64,000 nucleotides of DNA from Paguma larvata (GCA_030068075.1 CM057834.1:95869119-95933118), one strand, 5' to 3'; positions 1-11,830 are shown, counted from the stretch's first letter. Notes: generated by a model not told the origin, from the sequence alone. A program made the numbers and translations.

Positions 1-1390
1 TGATTTTCCTAAATGTAAAATGAGGAGTTGCATTATATTTTATTTAGTATTCCTTTTGATACCAGTATATTAAAATTCTAGGAAATGATAGTGTGACCCT
101 AAAGACATAAGCACATGAACCAGGTAGAGTCAGAACCTTTTGCCTCTTGGCTAGACAGTCTACAACTGAAGCAATTTGGGACATAAGATGTAACTAGATC
201 TACACCGTAGTAAGATGATTATTTGTTTTACACCATTGGCCAGTATCCCACAGACTATCCCCTTATGTGTGAATGACTGTCCTATAGGACTGGGAAGAAA
301 TACAGACTTTGAATTGATCCCTAAGATAACCCAGGATTCCTCATTAGCATAAGAGCTTCGTGTCCGTTCTATACCCATGTCCAATTATTTTGTAAAGATA
401 TTTTGTTGGCACATCCATTATCCATTGATTGTCTGTACTGTGTGTCCCTCTCAGTGGTGACTTATGTGCTATTATATACCAAGAAGACATGATCCTACTC
501 TAATAGGCCCCATTTTAAAATGAAAGGGAGAATAAACGCAGAGAAGCACTTTTAATTATTAATGACAATTGAAGGGAGCTTTAGCACAAATAATTCCAAA
601 GACATTTCTATTTGGCTTGGAATTTTAATACGATTCTTGACAGATCTATTTACCTAATTATATTTTATCTAGGATAGTATAAAATGAGCTTCTATTCTTG
701 AAGCACTTACCAACTGAGTGGTAGGAGCCATGGCTACAGAGCATGTCAGTTACAGCAGGAAGCTGGTCCAGGGTTAAAAAATGTTTTGCGAATTATCCAT
801 AGCAAGGAAAACCTTCATGTAGATAACCAACTGACAAATATACATAAAACCACAGATGACACACAAACAAACTTCTCTATAACCAAGCACAGCTGGGGAA
901 GGATGCACATAAGCGCCAAAGGGGATTCACGGGGTGACTGGAGCCAAGATGATTCGTCTGTAAAAGCCTCGTGCTGATGCCCTCCTGTAGCATGTTTCTT
1001 TAACATCTTTAAAAATGATCCTGGTCCAGCTGTTTCATGTAACAATGTAGACTTTTATGACCTCTCTTCGTTAGTCTCATTTATTCTTTTACTACCATGA
1101 ATAAAGAGTAGATCCCAGACAACTAAGTGTTCTAGTTACTTACTGATCAAAATCATGGAAATATTTTCAATAATTTAAGGGATTCGAGAATCCAGGAATA
1201 TCTTGACATTGATATTTCCAGGCTTATCTGCCTGCTGAGTGTCAGTCCCACCCCGATCCCTGTTGTTCCTTGCTATTAAGTTGAAAATCCTATCCTCCTA
1301 TTTACAATTCTAGTTGGAGGAGCACTGATTTCATCTTCATAATTACTTTAGCAAGAATTTATTTCCATAAGACACCTATACGTATTCAGG
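1..1390. other. Unassigned AT-rich non-coding stretch
   Basis: I recognise no gene and no repeat here. Frames on both strands are short (76 codons at most) and carry no family motif. The part at about 480-690 is strongly AT-rich, repeat-free and contains TTAATTATTAATGA-like homeodomain-type cores, so it could be conserved regulatory DNA, but one sequence cannot show that. Confidence 0.5.
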
Positions 1391-1443
1391 ATTATATTAT
1401 ATCATATTATATTATATTATAATATATTACATTATATTATACA
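1391..1443. repeat. AT-rich microsatellite (ATTAT)n-like
   Basis: This is an imperfect run of attat/atata units, almost pure A and T with two interrupting C residues. It has no coding potential. It is long enough to be length-polymorphic. Confidence 0.9.
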
Positions 1444-1720
1444 TGTATTCTGTTGATCGTATATTGTGTTGTATTAGTCTTTAGTCCTTTGGAGCAATTT
1501 CTCAATTTACTTTCCTGTTTTATGAAGACCTGTTCAGTGTAATATTTTGCATTTCAGATTCCCTTAAAGCCAACCTAATGTGTTCTTACTGACCAACAAT
1601 GAATAGGGTATGTAACGAAAGCTGATATTTGGTTTAATACATATACGCAGTCAAGCCATGTGTTAACCTTTCCATTTTTAAACTGCTGGAAACATTAAAA
1701 GAAAAAACTTTTAAAAAGAA

Positions 1721-1885
1721 GGGACAGCACCTGGGTGGCTCAGTCCATTAAGCGTCAGACTTCAGCTCAGGTCATGATCTCATGTTCGTGAGTTCAAGCC
1801 CCACATCGGCTCTGTGCTGCCAGCTCAGAGCCTGAAGCCTGCTTCAGATTTTGTGGCGCTCTCTCTCTCTGCTCCTCCCCTGCTC

Positions 1886-1938
<53 letters not shown>

Positions 1939-2012
1939 GTCTCTCTCTCCCTCTCTCTTTCCCTCTATCTCTCTCTCTTTCTCTCAAAAATAAACATTAA
2001 AAATAAATTTTA
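1721..2012 (+). mobile_element. Felid tRNA-derived SINE, outer copy of a nested pair
   Basis: The head (cacctgggtggctcagt), the B-box region (agttcaagcc) and the gcttcagatt segment identify the carnivore SINE. It belongs to the group with gagcctgaagcctgcttcag in the body. The CT-rich part before the tail has grown into a run of about 125 bases. The A-rich tail (aaaaataaacattaaaaata) was the landing site of the next SINE, so this copy is the older of the two. I could not define its own target duplication. Confidence 0.95.
1858..1985 (+). repeat. Long (CT)n microsatellite inside a SINE
   Basis: About 125 bases of CT with scattered gtct, ccct and tatct interruptions replace the usual short CT-rich segment of the SINE. 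On the other strand it is a polypurine (GA) tract. The interruptions suggest an old, partly stabilised expansion. Confidence 0.95.
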
Positions 2013-2237
2013 GGGGCGCCTGGGTGGCTCAGTCGGTTAGGCGTCCGACTTCGGCTCAGGTCATGATCTCACGGTCTGTGAGTTTGAGCCCCGCATCGGG
2101 CTCTGTGCTGATGGCTCAGAGCCTGGAGCCTGCTTCAGATTCTGTGTCTCCCTCTCTCTCTGCCCTTCCCCTGCTCACGCTCTGTCTCTATGTCTCTCAA
2201 AAATAAATAAACGTTAAAAAAAATTTTTTTTTAAAAT
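2013..2237 (+). mobile_element. Felid SINE inserted in the tail of another SINE
   Basis: A full-length copy from ggggcgcctgggtggctcag to the A tail and a T run. It is bounded by a perfect 12-base target duplication, aaataaatttta, at 2001-2012 and 2238-2249. The A-box region (tggctcagtcggtta) is near consensus, but the B-box region reads gtttgagcc rather than gttcgagcc, which should weaken RNA polymerase III promotion. Nine Ts after the tail may be a retained polymerase III terminator. Confidence 0.97.
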
Positions 2238-2249
2238 AAATAAATTTTA

Positions 2250-2790
2250 ACTGCATGATAACAACTGTCCTGTGACACAGCATTCCCCAAAATATGTTCC
2301 ACAGAATACTATTTAACAGATACTTTGTCAAAATAAGTTTAGGAAACATAAAGTAAAACAAAGTTAAAGAGGTTTGATTATTTTAAGACTTACCAGGGAT
2401 CTGGCTAGGCTAATGTAACTTACGAATCTCCAGGAAAGGAATATAATGCAATCTGCTGATGCTTTTCCGTATCTAGTATGACTAGTGTTCCGAGAAATAC
2501 CCTTTGAGTGATGTCCTAACATAAATTTATAAAGGGGAAGAGATAAATATTTGGGCTGTGAAGACTAGATCTTGTCTACTATTTTTATTTCCAGGTAGTA
2601 CAAAAACTCCTCATCAAAATTTTAACATTAAACAAATAGATTAGGGATTGCAACACAAGCTAAGAAAATGATAATAACACAAAACAGCTCTTTAAGGCTT
2701 GGGTGCCTATAATTATCCTTCCAATAGCATTATGCTAGTACTCTCACATAGTGTAAGCTCTGACAGGTTTGTTTTTTTCTTTTTTTGTAA
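2250..2790. other. No feature recognised
   Basis: AT-rich sequence with no open frame of note and no repeat that I recognise. A short T-rich patch lies near 2770-2786. Confidence 0.5.
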
Positions 2791-2799
2791 AGCAAGTGC

Positions 2800-3360
2800 C
2801 TGATGTAAGCTTTGATTGCCATCAAAGACGTTCCCACTTCAAAGAGGACTATCTGGAGTAAATACATTGCCAGCCACGTCTGCCAAGACCAGATAAAGAG
2901 CCAGGCCACCTTCCCCCTTGAGGCTCCTTTGGCTTAGAAGTTTTGGTTGATCTCAGTAACTGACCACTTGGGCTACTTGTCTTTTCTCTTCCCTGTGCTT
3001 TAAATTCATGCTCTTATATATGAAATTTACCAGTCAAGAGTGAAACTGCAAACCCTAGGCTCCCCATCTTTGACCCCAATGAAAGTAGAACCCCCAGCCC
3101 ATGTGTGTACTCTCTCTACCCCAACCTCACGGTGTGGCCCCAGGTCCGCTGTGTACTTTCCAGGTCTCATAAATAATAAGCCTCTGTTTTTTCAGAGTTC
3201 TCTGATGATTGTTATCGAAGGGCATCTTGCAGTTGTACTAAGAACCACAAGGGCCGGTCCAGCCTCAACATTGGTTACTGAGAGGCTTAGCTCATCACGA
3301 AGCATCCAATATAAGTACTTGGGTGGTATTTCTGGCACTGCCCAAGAAATAGAGCCATAA
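2800..3360 (+). other. Possible solo LTR-like fragment, weak
   Basis: The segment has an LTR-like order: a C/T-rich promoter-like part, a TATA-like tcttatatatga near 3013, and about 150 bases later ataaataataagcctctg near 3169, which resembles an LTR polyadenylation region. I see no matching pair, clear TG...CA ends or target duplication, so this is a guess. A 106-codon open frame at 3040-3360 has no recognisable domain and is probably chance. No viral gene is present. Confidence 0.25.
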
Positions 3361-3724
3361 CTTCTCTTTCCACATATAAAATAAAGTACTAAACTAGTTG
3401 TCAGTTAGTAAGATTTATAGATAATGTGTGAGGTGTTCTTTTCGACAATATCGCCCATACTTCTACCAAGCAGATTGTTGCTAAAGCATACAAAACACTT
3501 CATTTCACAAGAGGTTTTGTAAGATCAATGATGTAAATTTGAGTAGGTTTGGTAGAAGGAGTGTGAACATTCCAGTAATATAATGTTAGATTCCCTTATG
3601 GGTGCCAACTAACTGAGAAACAGATCTAAGGGTCTGTTGGGGAATTAAATATAGTACCAACTAGCTTTTGGACTGGGTCAATGAGCATAGTTTTGCCTAT
3701 GAGGAATGGAAAATACCAAGTAAA

Positions 3725-4240
3725 CTGACTTAAAAAGTAAGGTTACTTATCATCTCACATGACAAGAAGTCCATAGAGAGGTCTGCCCCAGGACATCAGG
3801 GCTTCCGTACTAGTCCTCGGTTATTCTCTGGTTTCTGACCTCTACAGGTCGTTTCATCCTCAGGCTGGAAGGAAGAGGGCTGTGTTAGTTACCAGCGTGC
3901 TATCTAGACACGAAAACATCCAGAGGAGGAAGAGAGCCTCTTCTCTTACTTAGGAGTAAGCTCCCCCTGATTTTCCCTCCCGTCTCACTGGCCAGAAATG
4001 GGTCCCATGCCATTCCTCAATCCTGGCAAGGGTGATGGGATAACCATGATCGGTTAGCCAAATCGGTATTCTGGAACCGAGGATAAGGTCACCTTTTCTT
4101 CAGCCACTTGGGAGGAATAGGTTTGAGGAGAAGGCAAAGGAGAGCAGGAAACGAATATTGGGTTGTAAACAAGAGTATCTGCTCTAGATAACCCAATGTT
4201 GGGGGTCCCCAGGAAAGTATATTCTACTTGTTTCTCTCCC
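3725..4240. repeat. Old dispersed mammalian repeat, family unassigned
   Basis: The text catgacaagaagtccatag, aacatccagaggaggaagag, actggccagaaatgggtcc and ggataaggtcacc follows in the same order a diverged interspersed repeat that I remember from many mammalian genomes. I cannot give its family name. The 95-codon minus-strand frame at 4054-4341 overlaps it and is not a gene candidate. Confidence 0.5.
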
Positions 4241-6690
4241 TCCGTATTGAACTTACTTGCCTTAGCAGTAGGCAAAGAAAATGAAAGACGGTAAGCCTCT
4301 TGATGTTGACTCTCTCCTGTGCCTACCACATGCAAAAGCAACCAATGTGCAATTCCAGCTTCTCCTACACAGCCATGTGCCAGGCAGCAGGAGAGAGGGA
4401 GAGATCCCGGAGTGAGAAGGAGAGGAACAAGATTATTTTGCTCTTATCTCACCCATTATGTAAGTCACTTCTCCCCAGGGAAGAGTAAGTGAAAGGATGG
4501 AAAGAAGATAGATATGTATACTCCCTGTTTACTTCCCAGGACGCGTTGGCAGAATTCCTTCATTAATTGGCAGAAACTCTAGAATAAAAGCCAAGGGCTT
4601 TCTTAGTAGTGACGAAAGCAGTTGGGGGAGGGGCTTTAGTTACCATCAACGATCGTGTAGGCATTTATCCACTTTGTAATCACTTAGTAATTCCTCATCT
4701 TCACCCTGCAGGGAGCTAAGTACTAGAGGAACATGGTACAGAAGCCTTGGTCCCAGCCCTAAAGGGACTCCATTCCCTCTGTCTCCGTTATGAAATAACA
4801 AGTAAATAAATACACGAGAAAACACTCCAGTATTTTAATCTGCAAAGTACTGTAGATAAAACAAGGCAAGAGCTATTCTTCCCGCCCGATGAGTCCAAAA
4901 AGGCTTGACCCAGTAATAGTTTAGGATTAGGGAAGGTGGGTAGATCCTCATTAGAATTTCAGACAAAGGCAAGATCCTGAATCAAGACGCAGATGCATGG
5001 GCCCAGAGGTTATGTTCAGAAAGCTTTGGGTAAACTTCTGTGGTTCAGAGATCCACAGTTGAATGGATCGCCAAGGCAGAAAAGGGAAGTCACGGTCAAG
5101 TTACGATGGGTTTTAACCAGCCAGTATTGTAGTCGAGGCAGAACATTGTTTTCCTCTCTCCACCCCGGTCTGTGCGATAAAATCTTGCAGTGGAACTTAC
5201 GTAGTATATGACGTATGCAGTAAGAAAAAATAATTAATAGGCCTCTGCCAGGGGCACTTGAGGATGGGCATGGAAGAAATGGAACGCGTAAATTCTTCAC
5301 ACAACAAATATATAGCATGTGCCAAAATTAAATTAGATAATAATATAAGACAATGAGGCAATAGTGCCATAGCTTGAGGCAATCGCTAACTTCATTTCTG
5401 GAGCCAATTGCACCTAATTTTGACCATCCTCCCAAGGGTCTAATTCAATCATGCTGTCATCAAATATGTATCGTATGCTATGTGCTAGATAAAAATCTTC
5501 ACCCTTGAGGGCAGATTCGATTTGGGGAACCCTCCCCAAGTCACTTGTACCGCGGTCAGCCGAATAAGGCGGCTGATCTGAAAAAGGAATATCATTAGAG
5601 ACCAGAACTCTGATGCAAGCATAAAAGGAGATTTTCTTTTCCTTGTTTGACCTGCAAACTGACACATAAAATAAGAACTGTAAACTTAAGGCGCTTTCAA
5701 AAGAGAAAAGGGTTTTAAGCCAAGGCAGCTTCCCTGAGAAAAAAGGTGTCAGTAACTTCCTGCTGCGACTGCTTTGAAGGATTGCCTCGTTTGGCTAAGT
5801 TTCCCTGTGCTTGTTACAGTGAGCCTCCCTGTATCTCAGGAGCATCTTAGCTCTCCGTCCCGTAGCATGCGGAAGACACAACCTTGCTCAGCAGTTTAGA
5901 AGGGGTCTCAGATCCCTTCCGTCTGCAGCAACCAAGAAAGGTCTTTAGAAAGCTTTGGACCCAGCATGGACCCTCAAAGCAAATATCGGAGAACAAAATC
6001 GCTTATACAGAGTCTGGGGTGTGTGGTCTGCTTAATATTGTCTCAGAGAAGAGTTCAAAATCAGAAGCACTCAGTGTTATACGAAGAGTTCTCAAATACT
6101 CAGAGAGAATGTTATGGACTATTACTGTATTCTGTATCATGAATATTTATATATTAATATGCAGTCATATTTTATAAGCATGTAACATATTTGCCTGTTC
6201 AGTAGATGCACAGCCTTTGGTAACCTCTATGAAGTTTATCAACCTGCCCCCAAACTAACACGTGTCAGTTACTGTTCACTTCCCCAAACCATTTACTCAC
6301 TTCAGATAAGAAAAAATAACAACTGTTTGGAAGCAGCAGCAGTATTAATAGTAGCAGTAATAAAAAAAAAATAACAATAGCTTAGATAATTGAAATGAAA
6401 ACCTAATAAAGAGAGAAAGGAAGTGATACCAACAGAATAGTAATGAACAAGAGAGAAACGTTATGGTTGTGCAAATTTGATGGTAAAATGACTTCAGAGG
6501 AAAAGGGCCACAAGTCCCATTCCTGTAGCTATTTGAGGGAGAGAGGCCAGGCTGCTTCAGATACCTTTTCACTGAGAATTCAAAGGGATAAACACCCTGT
6601 CTGTGGGGCATGTCAGCTCTCCCCTTTCTTTAGCAAGGGTTAGCCCCCACAAAATCTGCGCCCCAAAAACTGGGGGCCTCTTGCCTTGTG
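4241..6690. other. No feature recognised, mixed unique sequence
   Basis: I find no exon-like frame. Around 4700-4810 the text (aggaacatggtacagaag, then aacaagtaaataaatac) faintly resembles the old dispersed repeat annotated at 21.8 and 49.7 kb. A 27-base motif at 5357-5383 recurs in diverged form at 7466-7493. A low-complexity A/G-rich patch lies at 6306-6385. All frames here are below 101 codons and none has a recognisable domain. Confidence 0.45.
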
Positions 6691-6692
6691 CT

Positions 6693-6762
6693 CAGTCCGG
6701 TGTTTCTCAGCCTAGAGCCAGATCCTGCTCTGGGCACAGATTCCAAGTGCAGTCCGGTGTTT
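6693..6762 (+). repeat. Exact 13-base direct repeat pair
   Basis: The CpG-containing word cagtccggtgttt occurs at 6693-6705 and again at 6750-6762, 57 bases apart start to start, with 44 unrelated bases between. It could be a local duplication remnant or a target-site pair around a short insertion. Confidence 0.85.
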
Positions 6763-8315
6763 TTATTTACAGCGAGGCAGCCAGTAGACTTTGGTATCGA
6801 AAGGGCCAAGCACCGTGGGCCTCTCTTGCCCTTTGATCCGCTGGCGGCAAGGTCCCAGGTTGGCACAGACAGGTCCTCCAGTGAAGGGTTAGAAACCGTG
6901 AGCTCTGTCTTGGGCAGAGGCATCACTCTGCGTTCTTCGGGAAGTCTCCTTTGCTAACAGTCACCTAGTCAGAGATTTGCTGACCTTGGAGAGACTGCTA
7001 TATTTCAACTCTCCAAAGGCAGGGACGGCATGAAACACAGGACAGTCCTGGCTTTCCTCCACGGCTGCCAGAGGGAGTCCCCACCTGGTTCTGGAAGGAA
7101 TATGTCTCGTTTCAGTCCACTTCTTCTAGCTCCCACGTCTTGGCCTGTTTCGAGGCTGTCAGCTGGAGGCCAATTACTGCCATTTAGAGAAGAGGATATT
7201 TTAATGTGAGTATTTGTCTGCAGGAATCGGACAGAGATCACCGCCCCGTCTTGCAGAAACCCTGTGTTACTACCCGGTAACCTTGGCCCAATGCTTTTGC
7301 CACAACAGCGAGACGAATCAAATTCATTCCCCCTATTGCCTGCATTTAATTTCTTTGGCTCATTTGCATGTCAGTCTTTTTAAGTTTAAGCGAGAATATG
7401 AATTCGGCTTTCTCTGTGGCTTGTGGAAGTTTTCACGATGCGCTTAACAAGAGAAGATAATATAAGGCGGTAGCGCCATGGCTTGGGGGCAATTTTTCTG
7501 ATGGCTGCGGTTTCTTTCCAGCCCATTTTAAGTGAATTCTGATCTAATCTAGTTCCGAGTTGGGAATCTAGGTCTTCACCAAGATCAGAAACACCCACTC
7601 AGAAATCTTCCAGACCTATAAAGGCATTTGCTAATATTTCTCAGGGGATTTTTTTAAAGTATAGTAGTGTGTTTCTGTACATCGATAACAGATTTCTCGA
7701 AGAGCCAAACTGTCCCGAACTGTTAATGGTAATTGGTGGTGGCATCTACTCGACCAGGGTGTCCCCGCTAAGAAGTGTAGAATCACACTGGAAATTCTAT
7801 TCCTCACCCTGCTCCTCCTTTGGGTCAGTGAAAGATTACTCCACAATCCGAAATCTCATAGATTACTGTCTATGTAGGGGCCCTGAACATGACCTCCAAG
7901 GTGCTTCCCACTCTCCTGTCTCAGCTCCTCTAACAGCACCCCCCCCTTCCGCCATTCCCACCACCATGGTCTGTCCTAGCTGCCTTTTCCCTGCTCATCT
8001 ATGAGTATCTCCTCTCATAACCCAGTTATCCTCAGCAGCACAACAGAAATCCAAGACATGGACTTCTCTCTTGGTCAGACCTCTTTTTCTGCGCGTGCTC
8101 ATGCCTCCCGAAGCTTCCCCTCAGTGGTAATGAGAAACAATTCAATGCCATTCTTGACTGATTAGCTGAAACTTACAGAGAATGCATTTTAAGTCTCCCC
8201 TGTGCCCCCAGAGCATTTAGTCATTCTGTCCGTCCATGCATCCATCTTGTCAGTCAATCAAGTGCCGTGTTCCAGAAAAGTAAGTTTGGGCCTAGGACTT
8301 AATCATATTCTAGAG
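6763..8315. other. No feature recognised
   Basis: Repeat-poor sequence with moderate GC at 6770-7150. Frames reach 111 codons (7669-8004, plus strand), but composition and content give no reason to call a protein. A seven-C run lies near 7941. Confidence 0.45.
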
Positions 8316-8319
8316 ATTA

Positions 8320-8560
8320 TATTTCTTCAATAAGCATCTGCTATGTGCTGAAGATAAAAGTTATTGGTCTCTGTACATAAGTAGTTGAGTTTATGGGTAA
8401 GAGAGACCAATAAATGGATTAGAATATGATGGAAGAATATATCAGGTTTTTTTAGGAACATGAACAAGGGACTCCTAACACCCTAGTTGTTAGCGTGGGA
8501 GTCAGAACGGTTTCTCTAAGAGTTGACCTGAGCTATTAAATCATGAGTAAGAGATACTGC
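8320..8560 (+). repeat. Old dispersed repeat fragment, unassigned
   Basis: The start (aataagcatctgctatgtgc) and the later gtaagagagaccaataaatgg match the opening of the old repeat seen better preserved at 21.8 and 49.7 kb. It is heavily diverged, so boundaries are approximate. The opening phrase is shared with MIR-type elements, which is an alternative. Confidence 0.4.
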
Positions 8561-8689
8561 TTTGATCTCTAGAGAAGTCTTATCATACTCTCGCCGATGC
8601 GCCCTTATCACTCTGCCAGCCACATACAGAGTGCTCAATACGGGTTAGAGTCATTCTTTAGGCATTTATTCACTTGTCCCTTGTGGAAA

Positions 8690-8716
8690 GACGAGAGAGA
8701 GAGATAAAGAGAGAGT
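8690..8716 (+). repeat. Short GA-rich microsatellite
   Basis: A short purine tract (gacgagagagagagataaag and onward), not linked to a SINE body. It is too short to be strongly unstable. Confidence 0.7.
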
Positions 8717-9379
8717 TGAGACTTTAGGAAGTGGTTTTAAATAAATTTGGGGTGGACGTGTCTCTGATGTCGATGGTGATTCTCTTGGGGCACCTCAATT
8801 TTCCTCCAAGTGGGGGCCACCTTCCATGCGAGGCCCCATTGTCCTGGGCCTCTCCACGTGGCCTCTCTCTGTGGGGAATTCTGGACCTCCTTACAGCTTG
8901 ACAGCTGAGGTCCATCACGCTGAAGGCAGACCCTACCAGGACTCAGTGTCTGGACCCCTGATGGGCACAGCGCCACTTCTGCAGCACTGTGCTGAGAAAG
9001 AAAGCTACAGGCCTGCCCAGGTTCAGGGAGGAGATGCAGATCCCGTATCTCCTGCATGTTGGGGGACAAGGAATTGCTGAGAGCCACCTTTGGAGATTGT
9101 CTGCTGCCTTCTCTCCCCCTCATATTGCCTTATTCTTTCCATCCTTCCCAACACTACAATGTGTATGTTTGAACTGATTCAGGAAATTTGTCATAAATCA
9201 GTTGTTATTAATGACTCTTGCCTTTCCCAACCCCTACCTTCATCCCATGATTCTCCCTGCATCTTGGACTAATGTGCTTCCAATGTTACTTCCTTGTTTG
9301 GTGGTACAATTTGTGGCTACATAAAAATGCTGCCAGAACACAACTTCATTGTTAACAGAAGCAACAGTAATGTGCAATT
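8717..9379. other. No gene recognised, possible old repeat remnants
   Basis: Between about 8790 and 8930 the words ctccacgtggcctctctctg and ttctggacctccttacagc resemble an old interspersed repeat, without enough context to name it. Overlapping frames of 84 and 128 codons on opposite strands contradict each other and show no domain. Confidence 0.4.
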
Positions 9380-9530
9380 CTTTCTCATCCTTCAAGACTC
9401 GGTTAAATCTGACTTCTTCCATAAAGTCTTTATTGATCCTCCTGAAAAAGATGGGATTTCTCTCTCTCTAAAATTCACGGCAATGTATTTCTGGAACTTA
9501 GAGTCTGGTTTCAATTATGGTTAGATATAG
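9380..9530 (+). repeat. L2 LINE 3'-end relic
   Basis: The order ccttcaagactcggttaaat, cttcttccataaagtcttta and ttgatcctcc corresponds to the L2 3' region usually read as ccttcaagacccagctcaaa, then ccttccctgatcc. Only the upstream part of the L2 end survives; the aataaatgtttgttgaatga terminus is missing. It is an old, inactive fragment. Confidence 0.65.
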
Positions 9531-10100
9531 GCATGCCTTCTCTTTCTAATATCGAAAACTCAGAGGCAGGTGGGAGGATCTACTCATTTTTTAATTCCCC
9601 AAAGCACATATCATTTTTTGTTCTCTTTATTTCATTTGGAACTTCAGTCGAAGTTTCTTTCATCAGTTGGGCTCCTCGGCTAGCAATATTGTATTCTGGT
9701 ACTTTATGCTCCGATTCGTTTAGAGATTGAGACACAACATGGTTCTGTCAGCGAGGAAATCTACATTGCAGAGATGGCCGTATTTTTTCCGAGTTCCTTG
9801 AAAAGTGTTGACCCTAGGTTGGAGTGGAGAGCACTTTCACTCCCTTCTGGTCTTGGTCCAGCTCGGTCACGTGTTGATTTCTGAGTCGGATATCAAGTTT
9901 TACCAGGAACTGCTGCCCTCATTTTAGGTGTGCATTTGCAAATGTGGCTGAAGAGATGACTCGTTTCAACCTTCTCCATGTTCTTAGTCACTGCATGCTT
10001 GAAAACACAATACATGTGGGTATTGGGAAACACTTTCCTTTATAGCACTGCTCTACATGCAAAATGCCAACTATTTCTAAAATCTAATTCTTGAGTTCTT
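9531..10100. other. No feature recognised
   Basis: Unique-looking sequence with frames below 66 codons and no recognised repeat. Confidence 0.45.
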
Positions 10101-10113
10101 CTTTTTTTTAATG

Positions 10114-10144
<31 letters not shown>

Positions 10145-10313
10145 GAAGATCACTTGTAGAGAAAGGGCAGAGAGAGAGAGAGAGAGAATCCCAAACAGGC
10201 TCCATGCTTAGCAGAAAGCCCAAAACAGGACTCAAACCCATGAACGATGAGATCATGACCTGAGCTGAAATCAAGAGTTGGACACTTAACCTACTGAGCC
10301 ACCAAGGAACCCC
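10101..10313 (-). mobile_element. Felid SINE, diverged copy
   Basis: Read on the minus strand, the head is damaged (ttccttggtggctcagtagg) but the whole body and tail are present. The phrase aatcccaaacaggctcc puts it in the group whose sense text is gcctgcttgggattctctct. Flanking ttgagttctt and tagttct give only a poor target duplication, in keeping with age. The B-box region is mutated. Confidence 0.93.
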
Positions 10314-10429
10314 TAGTTCTACTGAAATAAGCATGATTTCATTATAATTTTCAGAGAACCTTCAACTAGAACTTACTATAATAATATCTTTTAGCACCTT
10401 GGAAGCATATTATGTTGGAAGATCACCCA

Positions 10430-10620
10430 ACTGTGGGCTGCAGAGTAAAGGGTATAGTCTCGGATTTATAATTCATATGATCTTAGGAAAGCTACTTTCT
10501 CTCTTAGTTTTAGTTCGCTGTGCTAAAAAAGCTATAATTCACACATACCTCTTAGGTTTTATGTCAAGGATAAAATTAGATAGTATGTCAAAGAGCTTGC
10601 CACAGAAATGGTAGATTTTG
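10430..10620 (+). repeat. Probable MIR fragment
   Basis: Text such as ctgcagagtaaagggtatag, tcatatgatcttaggaaagc and tactttctctctta parallels the MIR core (gtgaccttgggcaagttact). Divergence is high and the ends are uncertain. Confidence 0.5.
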
Positions 10621-11830
10621 TCCTGTCATGGAAATATTTTCTTAGGATGTGTCCCAAACAACTACATGTATGTTGTAGAAAATAATGCATACGTGCTGAT
10701 TTAATATGGACAGGAAAATCTAAAACTCATTCTTATTTTGACATTATAAAAAGCCTTTCCCCTTTGTGTGAATTTTAGATGGGGAAAAAATAGTATCTTA
10801 ACGGAAGTGTGTATTAAAGACATGTGTCTGAATAAATGTTGGAAATTATTGTGCGGAAACGTGAGTGTAACCTGACGACACGTGACTGATGCATTCCGAG
10901 TCATCTTTCATCCTCCCAAAATGAATAAACAACAGGGACCACGCCTTCTTCCTGACCCTGTTATTTTTCCAACTTCAGAATAAGTGGATGAAAGAGATCC
11001 CTGAAATCAAAGACTGCTTCAAGTGTTCTCTTGGTCGTGACAGTTTTAAATGTAATTGTATCTCTTTGCAAGGTTAAAGTCTCCAATTGTGTTTCCCACG
11101 TATTCGAAAGTAATACGTGACTGGTTGACTATGTAGATCAATCTCTAACAAAGAGTGACAAAAGTCTCAATCTATTAATGAAAAGCAACAACCAGTTCCC
11201 CTGCCCCACTTTTGCAGCATCAGAGCTACATCAACAGAGGCCAAAAAAGAGTCAGACCTCTGCTGGCAGTCTTATTTGATAGGGGCTCCCTTATAGTGTC
11301 CACACTCAGAACCGATTGGTGAAGTTCCGAGAAAGAAGGTGTAAACTCTTAGCCACCATGTTCTCCAGTTATCGATCTCCTGTGGACCACACTGTCTTTA
11401 AGGAATTGCAATTTCTCGGTACCAGCAAGTACTGGGCTTTCCAGTTGCCTCCTGTCTCTGCAGTTCCTAAAAAGACCATACTTCAACGATGTTCGGCCTG
11501 TGAAAACTCACTAAAGGACAAGAGCAATGTAGGGCAGAAGTGCTGCATCGATAATAAAGAGGCATTACTGTGCTACAGATTAAATAAGTGCGTGATTGTC
11601 AAATATGATTAAGCCTTTAAGGAGAGAGGAGTTTGAGATCTTTGGCTGCATCCTTTGAGATGTCCATTATGTCTCCTTAATGACTCACTGATACACACAA
11701 ATTTTGTTTTCAGTTCTTGTTCCAAATAATTCTGATTACATTGATAAGCATCTCAATATCCTTCTTACAGAAGTTTCTCTTTATTCTTTTTCTCATTTAT
11801 TTGGCAAATTTTATAGATTACTTCTTATGC
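10621..11830. other. No feature recognised
   Basis: I see no repeat family that I can name. The 98-codon plus frame at 11316-11612 has several cysteines near its C-terminal half, but they form no regular spacing and the frame has no homology that I recognise. It is most likely chance. Confidence 0.45.

Noticed and set aside
2800..3360. Firm call of an endogenous retrovirus LTR
   Set aside because: Only a TATA-like and a polyadenylation-like word support it; no matched LTR, no flanking duplication and no viral gene remnant.
7669..8004. 111-codon plus-strand frame as a possible exon
   Set aside because: No domain, no splice-site logic and a C-run near the end; size is within chance for 64 kb.
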